Below the pieces are notes generated by a model. It was given only the letters and a program-made list of their open reading frames with translations. It made no database searches and was not told the DNA's origin. Shown piece by piece: positions 35,692 to 44,750 of a stretch of 64,000 nucleotides of DNA (position 1 is its first letter; each line of letters starts with the position of its first letter). The stretch is from the NCBI RefSeq assembly GCF_040545875.1, contig NZ_JBEPMR010000003.1; one strand, written 5' to 3'. Origin of the DNA: Faecalicatena_A orotica. GTDB taxonomy: Bacteria > Bacillota > Clostridia > Lachnospirales > Lachnospiraceae. Both the position numbers and the translations under genes were made by a program.

Positions 35692-35725
35692 AGAAGCCTC
35701 CTTTTCGTTCCTGTTTCTTGAACAA

Positions 35726-35754
35726 ATTATACGTCTGAAATGTTTTATGGTAAA
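35726..35754 (-). promoter_or_regulatory. Promoter of the GH95-GH127-GH43 genes
   Basis: On the minus strand, TTTACC (35749-35754), 17 bases and TATAAT (35726-35731). The -35 box is part of an 11-base motif (35750-35760) that is repeated at the -35 box of the ABC-transporter promoter at 42.4 kb. Confidence 0.6.
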
Positions 35755-35800
35755 TGGAATATACTAGACTCGAAGGAGGGAATATTTTGAACGTATGGGG

Positions 35801-37306
35801 CTAATTTTCGTCCTTCTTTACCTGTGTTTTATAAACGAGCGGACTGACGCCAAACTGTTGTTTAAATACCTTGCTGAAATAATACTGGTCACTGAACCCC
35901 AGCATCTCTGCTATATCTTTTACCCTCATATTCTGGTATTCATCCAGCATTTTTCTGGCTTCTTCGATTTTGATCCTGTTATAATAACTGATTGGGGTAT
36001 CGTTGTAATATACTTTGAAAATTCTGCAGATATAGGAAGGGGAAATTTCAAAGTAATCTGCGATTTCCTGAAGCGACAGGTTCTTGTAGAGATTCGTCTG
36101 CATGTATTCTGTCAGTTTACAGGCAATCTCAATGGAAACCCCGTTCCTCTCCTCTTTACCCGCCGACAAGAAATCTGCGTATCCCTGCAGACACTCCTCT
36201 AATTCCTCATACTTTCTACAGTCGTTCAGCATTTTATCTGCAAGTGTTCCCGGTTCTTCCGCCAGTCCCAGACTTCCACCCGCTGCAATGAATATTTCAT
36301 CCAGAAGCGTCTGGAGGAATTTTCGCAGTATCACGACCGTATACTGCTTTTCCTCCCAATAAAGGATACTTTTATGGATTTCTTTCCGGTAATCATGAAC
36401 TGCCCTGTTTTTGAGAATCCGCTCCATTTTTTTCCGGAATACCTCAATTTCCTCTTTCTGCCTGATATACGCCCCTCTTTCTTCTGGATTACCGTCGTCT
36501 TTATATACCCTGCTTGCATCCAGCATAACCAGCCTTCCAAGATGGTTGGAAAGCCGAGTGTACTGGGTATTGAGGCTGCCGATGTCCTTCAGCTTTACGG
36601 AACAGATAATGTTGACGCGTGTATACTTCTTTCTCAGTTCTGCCAGTAGCAGACCCGCCTGCTTTGTGATTTGCTCTGCCGAGATTTGTTCCAGATCAAA
36701 TATCACTATTTTCTCACTGTTTAATTTTGTGTTCACAATCCTGAAAGCTGAAACTGCACAGTTCTGTTCCATAATTCCGCTGACAATTTCCTTTGATAAC
36801 GGTGCCGAATACTGTTGGAAAAAGCCTACCCGTATCAGTGCAGCCACATACTGTTCTGGGATCTGTCTGTCATTGACTAAAATTCCTTCCTGAATGATTT
36901 TCTGCAAAACCTCCTCTTCCTTCTGCACTTTATGACGGTCTGCCTCCTTCGTCAGTTTTTTCAGAATATCCCTGAACTCCACTGCATCCACTGGTTTCAT
37001 AACGTAATCATCAACCTGCAGCATAAGGGCTTCATGGGTAAATGTAAAATCTGCATATCCGCTGATGATGACGCACTTCACCCCTGCATACATCGCCTTC
37101 GCCTTTTGTATGAGTGTCAGTCCGTCTATGACCGGCATTTTAATGTCTGTTATAATGATATCCGGTTCATAATCTTTCAATATTTCTAATGCGGTTTCCC
37201 CGTCATATGCAGTTTTGATAAAAGAGTCATAACCGGCTTCCTTTATCAGGCGGGCAATGTCCCTTAAGATCACTTTGCTGTCCTCTGCCACCAGAAATTT
37301 ATACAT
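35801..37306 (-). CDS. YesN-type response regulator with AraC HTH
   Basis: This 501-residue protein has an N-terminal receiver domain (1-120; acidic pocket in VAEDS, phospho-acceptor Asp in IIITDIKMP), a central helical linker and a C-terminal AraC helix-turn-helix (about 400-495, with LQEIADYFEISPSYICRIF). The start is the ATG at 37304-37306, with GGAGG 7 bases upstream. It is encoded directly after its sensor kinase and before the glycosidase genes. It is the likely activator of both the transporter and the glycosidase promoters. Confidence 0.93.
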   Translation of the reverse strand: MYKFLVAEDSKVILRDIARLIKEAGYDSFIKTAYDGETALEILKDYEPDIIITDIKMPVIDGLTLIQKAKAMYAGVKCVIISGYADFTFTHEALMLQVDDYVMKPVDAVEFRDILKKLTKEADRHKVQKEEEVLQKIIQEGILVNDRQIPEQYVAALIRVGFFQQYSAPLSKEIVSGIMEQNCAVSAFRIVNTKLNSEKIVIFDLEQISAEQITKQAGLLLAELRKKYTRVNIICSVKLKDIGSLNTQYTRLSNHLGRLVMLDASRVYKDDGNPEERGAYIRQKEEIEVFRKKMERILKNRAVHDYRKEIHKSILYWEEKQYTVVILRKFLQTLLDEIFIAAGGSLGLAEEPGTLADKMLNDCRKYEELEECLQGYADFLSAGKEERNGVSIEIACKLTEYMQTNLYKNLSLQEIADYFEISPSYICRIFKVYYNDTPISYYNRIKIEEARKMLDEYQNMRVKDIAEMLGFSDQYYFSKVFKQQFGVSPLVYKTQVKKDEN

Positions 37307-37338
37307 TCCCATTCCTCCCATCCGCTATCTTCCCGTTA

Positions 37339-39127
37339 CTATTCAGGTTTTTCCACATCGCCCGTATCACACCTGCCGCTCAGGCGGACGGTGGAGCCCT
37401 CTTCCGGCGCATGATTGAATATATGAAATTCAAACTCCCCCTCAAAAAACAGTTTCAGGCGCAATACCGTATTTAATATTCCCATCCCTCCCAGTCCCGG
37501 TTCGTCATCACTTTTTGTTTCCACATCCAGTGCCAGACTTTCATCCTGAAACCGGTCCTCTATTTCTTTTATCTTTTCTTCTGAAAATCCTTTTCCGTTA
37601 TCTTCGATTTCGACAGACCAGCTTCCCTCCGATATCCTGGCTGTAACCGAAATCTGATAAGGTGGCTTCCGGCCTTCAAATGCATGCTGTATCGCATTCT
37701 CTACAAAGGGCAGGATGCTCAGACGCGGGATTTTTATTATTTCTGCTTCCTTCTGTATATTTATATGGTAATTTAGGAAATCTTCATAATACTGCTTCTG
37801 CAGTGAAAGATAATTTGTAATACATTTTATTTCTTCTCTCAGCTCCACTTTGTGCGCATTGGAATTTACCGTATACCTCAGCATATCTGAGAGCTGTTTA
37901 CACATGATGCGGGCATCGTCAGTACGTTCCTCCCCCGCAGCGATGCTGATAGAATATAGTACATTATGGATGAAATGCGGTGAAATCTGCGCCTGGAGTG
38001 CGGAAAGTTTTGCCCTCGTTTCTGCCTTATTTGACTCAATTTCCCTCTGTGCGCTCATTTTCAGATCATCCAGTATCTTCTGAAAAGCATCTTTAAGTTC
38101 AACAATTTCATTATTATATACATTCTCAATCGAAAGCCCCATGTTATCATAAGTAACAGCCAAAACACTATTGCGGAGATCCGAAAGAGGTTTTACCAGC
38201 ATCCTTGAGGAAATCACAACCATTAATATTGCCGCCAGTGTTACACAAACAAAGAAGATCACGGTTGTATGCTGCAGAAGCCGCATAGAGGAATAAATGG
38301 TATCTTTCGGATATTGTATGTATGTCTTAATGCCGGAATAGTCCGAGGCGGCATAGAAATACATATGATCCCCCACACTGAACATACTATTTTTCTCATC
38401 CGCCGGACTACTGCTTAATACCTGCTGTACATTTTCAGTAACCGGGCTTGACGGATATACAATATCTCCCCTGTCGTTCATAAGCATGACATTTCCGATA
38501 CGATTGATGTTACAGATTTCGTCCAGCTTTTTGTAATCCGACTGAACTTCTATGTAACCATACTGGTTCGCACCCACATCAAAGATAGCCCTCATAAAGG
38601 ATATCGACGGCTCTCTGTTTTCCTCCACAGTTCTTCCATTGTCCGCATAGATAACCAGTTCTTTGTTTTCCAGCTTCTTTGCATTACCGTCTGTCTGAAT
38701 CGCTGCCTCAAAATTACTTTGATTCTGGTTATATACATAAGAAAAAGAGCCATCCTGACTATACAGATATACATTTACATGCGGAAATGAGGGGCAGGGT
38801 AATCGCATTAGATACAATCGAAGCGATTTCCCTGCCCCTCTTCAGTTCCTCATAATCTGTCAGCACTTGCGGATTGCTTTTTACATCCCTCATTATTTTC
38901 AGCAGTCCCGGGTCTGAGATTAATTTTTTTGTAATGTCATCCAGTTTTTCAATATAGGTGTCTGCATTTTCAGACACCTTCAGGCAGAGCTGCATATCAT
39001 TATAGGTTGTCTCTTCTTCAATCTGTCTGAATATATGCATACGGATAAACAGACTGAATGATGCAGCTGCAAATATAATGATAATTGAAAATACGGCATA
39101 AAGTTTGGTCCTGAATTTAAAGTTCAT
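37339..39127 (-). pseudogene. YesM-type sensor histidine kinase, split by a frameshift
   Basis: The N-terminal part (start ATG 39125-39127, AGGAGG upstream) has one membrane helix and the beginning of an extracytoplasmic sensor domain. It runs into a stop at 38759. The rest of the sensor domain, a second membrane helix, HAMP, the His-kinase domain (phospho-site His in ISPHFIHN) and the ATPase domain (VENAIQHAF, DNGKGF) are in another frame. Deleting one base from a run of four G on the plus strand (38791-38794) joins the two exactly. The cognate regulator downstream is intact. This may be a real inactivating mutation or a sequencing error. Confidence 0.85.
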
Positions 39128-39146
39128 ACTGCTTTCCTCCTGTTCC

Positions 39147-39980
39147 TTATCCCTTCACGGCCCCTTCTGTCAGTCCGCTTATGAATTGTTTCTGCATAAA
39201 CAAAAACATCAGGATGACGGGAAGTGCTGCCAGCGTCAGGTCTGCAAACACAAGATTCCAGTTGCTGCCGCCGTACATTCCAAAAAACTGGTAAACAGAA
39301 AGCGGCAGTGTCCTCTTTGACGGGTCATTCAGGAAGTAGAGAGGTATATTAATTTCATTCCATATTCCTGTAAATAAAAGAATCAGTACGGTAATGTTGC
39401 AGGATTTCAAAAGCGGGAGAATAATATGGAAATAAGTCTGTAATGTAGAAGCCCCCTCTATAAATGCAGACTCGTCTAAAATCCGCGGAATCCCTTTTAT
39501 AAAGCCGGTATACAGAAAGCAGCTGAACGGTATATTAATTGCCGTATATAAAATAATGACATTCAGATAGCCGCCGTAAATATCCAGTACGGTAAACAGT
39601 CGTATTGTAGGCATGATCTGCATCGGTATGATGGTTCCTATAAAGAAAAAATAATACAGGAATCTGGAAAATCTGCTGCTTCTCCTCGCAAGTATAAACG
39701 ACGCCAGTGAACTGACCAATATGGTAATTCCGGTAGAAATAACGGTAATAAAAATACTGTTTTTAAAAGCCAGCAATAATTTTCCCTGTTCAAATACCGC
39801 CTTGAAATTTTCAAACAGCCATTTTTGAGGCAATGCCAGATCAAATGCCGTCACTTCGGCCGAATTCTTGAATGCTCCCAGCAGCATGATCAAAAGGGGG
39901 ATAAGAATCAGCAGCGATACAAGAATCATCACCACCTGTAACACAACCCTCATAAGACGTTCCTTATGTCTTGTACTCAC
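39147..39980 (-). CDS. CUT1 sugar ABC importer permease (MalG-like)
   Basis: This 277-residue, six-helix permease has the cytoplasmic EAA-type loop around DESAFIEGASTLQTYFHIILPLL. The start is GTG at 39978-39980, sharing a base with the stop of the previous gene, with GGAGG 10 bases upstream. It pairs with the permease at 39980 and the binding protein at 40948. No ATPase gene is present, so the transporter probably uses a shared MsmX-type ATPase encoded elsewhere, as is usual for Firmicutes. Confidence 0.93.
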   Translation of the reverse strand: MSTRHKERLMRVVLQVVMILVSLLILIPLLIMLLGAFKNSAEVTAFDLALPQKWLFENFKAVFEQGKLLLAFKNSIFITVISTGITILVSSLASFILARRSSRFSRFLYYFFFIGTIIPMQIMPTIRLFTVLDIYGGYLNVIILYTAINIPFSCFLYTGFIKGIPRILDESAFIEGASTLQTYFHIILPLLKSCNITVLILLFTGIWNEINIPLYFLNDPSKRTLPLSVYQFFGMYGGSNWNLVFADLTLAALPVILMFLFMQKQFISGLTEGAVKG

Positions 39981-40864
39981 TATTCTTCCACCTCCCTTTT
40001 CCTCATATTATACAGTACCGGGATGCAAATAATTGATACAAATATTGCCAGTGTCACATTCAGGGCCGTCCCTAGTCCCCACTGCCCTCTTCCGAATTTT
40101 GAGAATACCTCCAGCGCGATTACCTGGGATGCATTCCCCGGTCCCCCGTTCGTAAGTGCATATGGTTCACTGAATACTTTCAGCCCGCCAATCAGGCTCA
40201 GAAGCATGTTAATGTTAAATGCCGGCGCCAGCATTGGGAATGTAATACTCTTAAAACGCTGCATGGCTGTAGCCCCGTCTATCTTGGCCGCCTCGTAATA
40301 GGATTCAGGTATGCCCTGCAGGCCTGCCAGATAGACGACCATATGGTATCCGCTCCATTGCCAGATAGATACCCCGGCAATGGAAATCATTACGATCTTT
40401 GTATCTACCAGCCATCCCTGCTTCAGAAATCCCAGACCGATATTCCCCAGAAAATCATTCAGTATACCATTCGGATGAAGGATAGGGACGAATACGAGCC
40501 CGATAATGATCGTAGAAATGACACAGGGCAGGAAGAAAATGACCCTGAAATATCCTCTGAGTTTCATCTTTGTATTCACTGCCAGAGCCAGAAGAAGTCC
40601 GTTCACGTTCTTTCCGATTACGACAATAACAGCATATAAGAAAGTATTGTATATTGCATGTTTTAATTCACTGCTTTGAAAAATAGTTTTATAATTATCA
40701 ATTCCTACAAAACTGATGGCATCTTTCCCTATGGTCCAGTCGGTCAGGGAATAATAAATACCATAAATGCTGGGAGCCACAAAGAAAATCCCGAATAACA
40801 GCAATGCAGGCAAGGTCAGGAGATATGTATATATATGTCGGTTCCGGCGCATTGCATGTACCAT
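39980..40864 (-). CDS. CUT1 sugar ABC importer permease (MalF-like)
   Basis: This 294-residue, six-helix permease has the EAA loop ESYYEAAKIDGATAMQRFKS. The start at ATG 40862-40864 is preceded by AGGA at a short distance; an ATG four codons later is an alternative. It forms the transmembrane channel with the next gene. It is separated from the binding-protein gene by a terminator-like hairpin, which would set higher expression of the binding protein. Confidence 0.92.
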   Translation of the reverse strand: MVHAMRRNRHIYTYLLTLPALLLFGIFFVAPSIYGIYYSLTDWTIGKDAISFVGIDNYKTIFQSSELKHAIYNTFLYAVIVVIGKNVNGLLLALAVNTKMKLRGYFRVIFFLPCVISTIIIGLVFVPILHPNGILNDFLGNIGLGFLKQGWLVDTKIVMISIAGVSIWQWSGYHMVVYLAGLQGIPESYYEAAKIDGATAMQRFKSITFPMLAPAFNINMLLSLIGGLKVFSEPYALTNGGPGNASQVIALEVFSKFGRGQWGLGTALNVTLAIFVSIICIPVLYNMRKREVEE

Positions 40865-40874
40865 TCCTTTCCTG

Positions 40875-40930
40875 AAAAAGGCACCTTAAAGTACTTATCA
40901 TAAATACTTTGACCGTACTGTCCGGTGCCT
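40875..40930 (-). terminator. Attenuating terminator between binding protein and permease genes
   Basis: A 7-bp outer stem AGGCACC/GGTGCCT (40879-40885 with 40924-40930) encloses a second small stem and is followed by UUUUUC on the minus strand. It is placed where many ABC operons reduce read-through into the permease genes. Confidence 0.7.
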
Positions 40931-40947
40931 GATATTTATTAAGACAT

Positions 40948-42273
40948 TTAGAAATTCTCTATCCCTTTTGCTTTCATCAATTCCTCGAAAGTAGCATCCC
41001 ACGCTGAGAGTACTTCTTCGGGTGTCTTAGCTCCTGCGAACATATCCTGGAAATATACCCAGAGGTCATTCAGATCCACTTTCATATAGGCATTCATTTC
41101 CAGCACTGTCTTTCCTGTTTTATTATATTCCTCGTACAGCCGGCCTTCAAAATCATCAAATTCCGGTTCCTTTGCCCCTTTCACATTCGGGACAAAAGAG
41201 GCTGCCTTCTGGGCCGTGTCGCACTGTTCCGGTTGTGCCATAAAATCGAGGAATTTCTTTGCTTCCTCAATATGTTTTGCATCTTTCGGTATGAAAAATT
41301 CTGCATCCAGCTGGCTGATCGTGAGGTATTCCTCTTCGCCTTCATACACCGGATATGGAAACATGTCAAACTGAATATCCGGATATGCATTCAGCAAATC
41401 TCTGACTGTCGTATTGGAACCTACCGTCATCGCATACTCCCCGCTGCTCATGGCTGCCGGAATACTATTATAGTCATCTGAGAGGACGGTGCTCTGCATA
41501 TAACCGTCTTTATAGAGATTGTAGGCCTTTTCCAGACTTTCCTGTAAAGCAGGAACCTCATCCCAGCCTATCTCATTTGCATTCAGCCTGTCCCAAAGGT
41601 CCGGCTCTGATTTTGCCGCGTAATACCCCCATGTCGAAGTCGTCCACATCTGAAACGTCCACACATCTTTAAAAGGTCCATAAAACGGGGTGATCCCCTG
41701 TGAACTGAGTTTCTCACACACTGCGGTAAATTCATCGTAGGTCTTTGGAATTTCTATCCCCTTCTCCTCAAAGAGGTCCTTATTATACACAACTCCCATT
41801 CCACCTGTTTTTACTGCGAAAGCAAATCCATAAATGTTTCCGTCAGGTGCCGTTAATATCTCTTTATCCGCAAGGTTCCCCACAAATGGCTCTCCCGACA
41901 AATCAACACAGTTTTTTGCGATTTCGAGTTCATTCTCTGCCGAAACCTTATTGTAACAAATTAAATCCGAAGGCTGTCCGGAAGCCAGTTTCGTCTGGAG
42001 TATAGACGTATTCTGTGCATCCGGGTTCAGTACCAGCTCCACCTTAATCTCCGGATATTTTTCTTCAAAGGCTTTTATATTCTCTTCGCTGAATGCATAT
42101 GGTATATTGTTTACTATTTCCTGACTCGCCTCAACCGTCAGTGTCACATTCTCTTTCTTTCCCCCATCGTTCTTTTTCGCGTCCTCCGAAGAACCGCCTG
42201 ATGAGCCGCAGCCAGCGGCTAACAGGGACACCGCCAGAATGATGCCTGTCGCTTTCATCACCGTTTTTTTCAT
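40948..42273 (-). CDS. Sugar ABC importer substrate-binding lipoprotein
   Basis: This 441-residue family-1 extracellular binding protein has a signal peptide ending in the lipobox LAAGC (Cys22), followed by a Gly/Ser-rich linker. The start has GAGGAGG upstream. It is the first gene of the locus, upstream of two CUT1 permeases, the two-component system and three intracellular glycosidases. Together these suggest capture and import of arabinose-containing oligosaccharides. The exact ligand cannot be read from sequence. Confidence 0.93.
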   Translation of the reverse strand: MKKTVMKATGIILAVSLLAAGCGSSGGSSEDAKKNDGGKKENVTLTVEASQEIVNNIPYAFSEENIKAFEEKYPEIKVELVLNPDAQNTSILQTKLASGQPSDLICYNKVSAENELEIAKNCVDLSGEPFVGNLADKEILTAPDGNIYGFAFAVKTGGMGVVYNKDLFEEKGIEIPKTYDEFTAVCEKLSSQGITPFYGPFKDVWTFQMWTTSTWGYYAAKSEPDLWDRLNANEIGWDEVPALQESLEKAYNLYKDGYMQSTVLSDDYNSIPAAMSSGEYAMTVGSNTTVRDLLNAYPDIQFDMFPYPVYEGEEEYLTISQLDAEFFIPKDAKHIEEAKKFLDFMAQPEQCDTAQKAASFVPNVKGAKEPEFDDFEGRLYEEYNKTGKTVLEMNAYMKVDLNDLWVYFQDMFAGAKTPEEVLSAWDATFEELMKAKGIENF

Positions 42274-42308
42274 TCCTCTTTCCTCCTCTTATCAGAAAAT
42301 TTGTAACA

Positions 42309-42330
42309 GTTCAGGCAGGTCTGTCTGAAC
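42309..42330. repeat. 22-bp imperfect palindrome in the transporter leader
   Basis: GTTCAGGCAG and CTGTCTGAAC pair over 9 of 10 positions with a 2-base centre. It lies between the promoter and the start of the binding-protein gene. It may be an operator or a short mRNA hairpin. Confidence 0.5.
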
Positions 42331-42399
42331 GATTACGAAAGTTTACCTGTCTCTTGTTGGTTCACCGTCCGCGGAACTTTTGTTGTTTTCGATAGTCTT

Positions 42400-42428
42400 A
42401 TTTTAACTTTCGCTTGATGATAAGTAAA
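42400..42428 (-). promoter_or_regulatory. Promoter of the sugar ABC transporter operon
   Basis: On the minus strand, TTTACT (42423-42428), 17 bases and TAAAAT (42400-42405). The -35 box is within the 11-base motif at 42424-42434, shared with the glycosidase promoter. Confidence 0.55.
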
Positions 42429-42464
42429 TGGAATTAAATGAACGTTGGGATTAATTATCTTGAA

Positions 42465-42827
42465 CTATCTGTATAGAGCTTTTTAAATTAGCAGCTTTCT
42501 TTTCTGGTATGTTTCACGAACACGAAGGAATCAGTATGTACGGAGTCGCGCAGCTGGGGCATTTCGATAAGGGAACTGTTACGAAAGGGATTCAGAAACT
42601 GGCAGAACATGGCTACATCCGCGTAGAGACGGACGAAGCAGATAAACGGTACCGGCTTTTATACACGACTGAGAAAGCGGTCAATCATAGAACAGCTCTA
42701 TAGTATCCGTCAGGAATGGAATAAAATTCTGATGAATGGAATGACACCGGAAGAATGTGAAGCGGCAGAAAAATTACCTGGGAAAATGGCAGATAATGCG
42801 TGGAGGTGTTTGAATGAAAGGAGTTAA
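42465..42827 (+). pseudogene. MarR-family regulator, N-truncated and frameshifted
   Basis: The visible winged-helix part (42509-42700) includes GHFDKGTVTKGIQKL and DEADKRYRLLYTT, typical of MarR proteins. The rest of the protein (EQLYSIRQEWNKIL onward) continues in another frame after an extra base near 42690. The N-terminal third is missing. MarR genes of this type usually control the efflux pump encoded next to them, here the truncated MATE gene. Confidence 0.75.
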
Positions 42828-42833
42828 ATTTAT

Positions 42834-43196
42834 ATGAGTAAAAATACAATGATAACCAAAGAAAACCCGTTGGGAACGGAGCCGGTCGGAAAACTGCTGC
42901 TGTCCTTCTCCGTTCCCTCAATTATTGCCTGTCTGGTCAAATCGGTATATAACATCGTTGACCAGATTTTTATAGGACAGGGGGGCGGGTATCTGGGAAA
43001 TGCCGCAACAACGGTTTCCTTTCCAATGATGACCATCGTAATGGCATTTGCAACTCTGGCGGGTTCCGGCGGTGGTGCCTATGCTGCCATCAAACTGGGG
43101 GAAAGGGATGAACGTGAGGCAAATCTTACCCTGAACAACCTCTTCTCTCTGTCACTCATCATCGGGATTCTGATTTCTGTACTGGTGTTCTGCTAA
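42834..43196 (+). pseudogene. MATE-family efflux transporter, N-terminal fragment
   Basis: The 120 residues match the first third of a MATE transporter (PLGTEPVGKLLLSFSVPSI, then NIVDQIFIGQ). The start has AAAGGAG upstream. The frame ends abruptly after the third helix, whereas complete proteins have about 450 residues. The downstream two thirds are absent and replaced by unrelated small genes and IS debris. Confidence 0.85.
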
Positions 43197-43243
43197 CTTA
43201 ATAGGCTTTACACTCTTTGATTACGTGGTATGTATGTGATTGG

Positions 43244-43387
43244 TTATGATAATTTATCTAACCTTTGTTTTAATTCGGCAACTTGCTTTTCTAAATCCAA
43301 GAGCCGGTCAATTAAATTAATCACAATTGTTTTGTTTTCGCCGTCAGATTGCAACAAGTCTTCACGTGCTTTTAATAATTCGTCCAT
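43244..43387 (-). CDS. Small hypothetical coiled-coil protein (47 aa)
   Basis: A 47-residue frame has AAGGAG about 8 bases before its ATG (43385-43387). It begins MDELLKARED and ends in a heptad-like LDLEKQVAELKQRLDKL. It follows the 97-residue protein by 11 bases on the same strand, so they form a two-gene unit. I do not recognise a function. Confidence 0.65.
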   Translation of the reverse strand: MDELLKAREDLLQSDGENKTIVINLIDRLLDLEKQVAELKQRLDKLS

Positions 43388-43398
43388 GACATCTCTCC

Positions 43399-43692
43399 TT
43401 ATGATACTTGTTCGAGTTTCGCGCTATGTTCACGGACTACTTTTTTAAGTAATTCGACATCTTCAAAAACTGTCTCCATTTTATCAGCATAATTTTTGTA
43501 ACGCCGATATGTATCTGTGTAGCATGATTCGATGGTTTCAAGCCGTGGACTAATGATATTTTCTTGATATAGGTTGATTTTATGTATATCTCCTTTCATG
43601 TCTTTAATATCATTTTCAATCGGTTTTAGTTTTGCATCAAGCTTTTTGTCAATCATATCAGACAGTGCTAATAATAACTCGTTATCTGTCAT
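43399..43692 (-). CDS. Small hypothetical coiled-coil protein (97 aa)
   Basis: This 97-residue, charged, helical protein begins MTDNELLLALSDMIDKK and contains repeated Lys/Asp/Ile heptads. The start has GGAGG 7 bases upstream. Similar small coiled-coil proteins are common as uncharacterised genes in Lachnospiraceae and phage-like regions. It sits between a truncated MATE gene and an IS remnant, so it probably arrived with an insertion. Function is unknown. Confidence 0.7.
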   Translation of the reverse strand: MTDNELLLALSDMIDKKLDAKLKPIENDIKDMKGDIHKINLYQENIISPRLETIESCYTDTYRRYKNYADKMETVFEDVELLKKVVREHSAKLEQVS

Positions 43693-43759
43693 GCGCTTAC
43701 CTCCTTACATCGTATATATTGATTTGGTTATTGTGTTATGTATTATACCACACTGGCAA

Positions 43760-44635
43760 ATGTAAAGTCTATTAAATTATCAAGGTATTGTGATGGGATT
43801 CAGTCTTGACGATATTTATTAAGCACTTGATATCCTTGCAAAAATCAAGAGGCACTCCAGAAATGGATCTTTGAACATTCGGGAAGTGTCTGCCAGCGCG
43901 ACCTGTCGGTTTCTTATTTCGACTGCACGAATTATTACTTTGATATCGGGGGGCCCTGAGAAGAACCACCGCCCTGATCCCATCATAGAAATGGGGCTCC
44001 TGATGGATAGGAACGGAATCCCCCTTGCCTATGATCTTTTCCCGGGAAACGAATCCGAAAAGGTACATATGCGCCCGATAATAAACCGAATGAAAGAGGA
44101 GTTTGCAGACAGCCACAGGCCCTCCAAGAAAACAGGCCGGGTCGATCAGAAACAAATGGCCTACTACTCTGATAAATATGCCAAAAAACAAAAAGCGGAC
44201 AAGGAGGCTATGGTTGCACGTGCAAAAGACCTGATCAAATCCCCGAAAAAATATGACAGGATAACCTCTGCCGGAAGCGCAGCTTATGTAAAGAATCTCT
44301 CTTTTGATAAAGCAACCGGCGAGATTGTGGAGGGGAAAACACTTGAATTAGATGAAGAAAAAATCCGGGAACAGGAGCTTTATGATGGCTATTATTCTAT
44401 TGTCACAAGTGAACTGGATATGACTGATTTAGAAATGCGCAAAATATACAGGGGTCTTGCGCAGATTGAGGATACTTTTAAGATTTCGACATCAGAATAC
44501 CGTACCCAGCTTCAAGTACGCCGTCTTTTACGCTATTAAAAAATTTTCCGAATACAAAAATAACCAGTTTACCCTATATAGACGAATTGGCTCAAGGCCT
44601 TATTATAAAGGCTTTGAGCCATATCTTTTCCAAAA
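43760..44635 (+). pseudogene. Remnant of an IS1634-like transposase gene
   Basis: A plus-strand stretch carries transposase pieces in several frames. One piece reads YFDCTNYYFDI; then a 222-codon frame contains PIIEMGLLMDRNGIPLAYDLFPGNE, typical of IS1634/IS4-group DDE transposases, followed by KQMAYYSDKYAKKQKA and YRGLAQIEDTFKI. The expected segment between the two latter parts is partly missing, and the C-terminus is lost. No terminal repeats were found. It is a decayed insertion sequence. Confidence 0.8.
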
Positions 44636-44750
44636 ATGAGATTGTTATGATACTATGTCGTATTATAAATGTCAACAGGAAATCGGAACACTTGTTCTAA
44701 GAAAATATATAACAACTGCATAAATACAGTTGCTACTTAATTTATCTATT

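Noticed and set aside
37339..38817. Independent 492-residue histidine kinase starting within the frame
   Set aside because: It lacks a start with a ribosome site and its first membrane helix. The missing part is encoded in the adjacent frame, so a frameshifted single gene explains both.
43399..43692. Phage tail or chemotaxis function for the coiled-coil protein
   Set aside because: Only heptad-like composition is visible; no domain supports a function.
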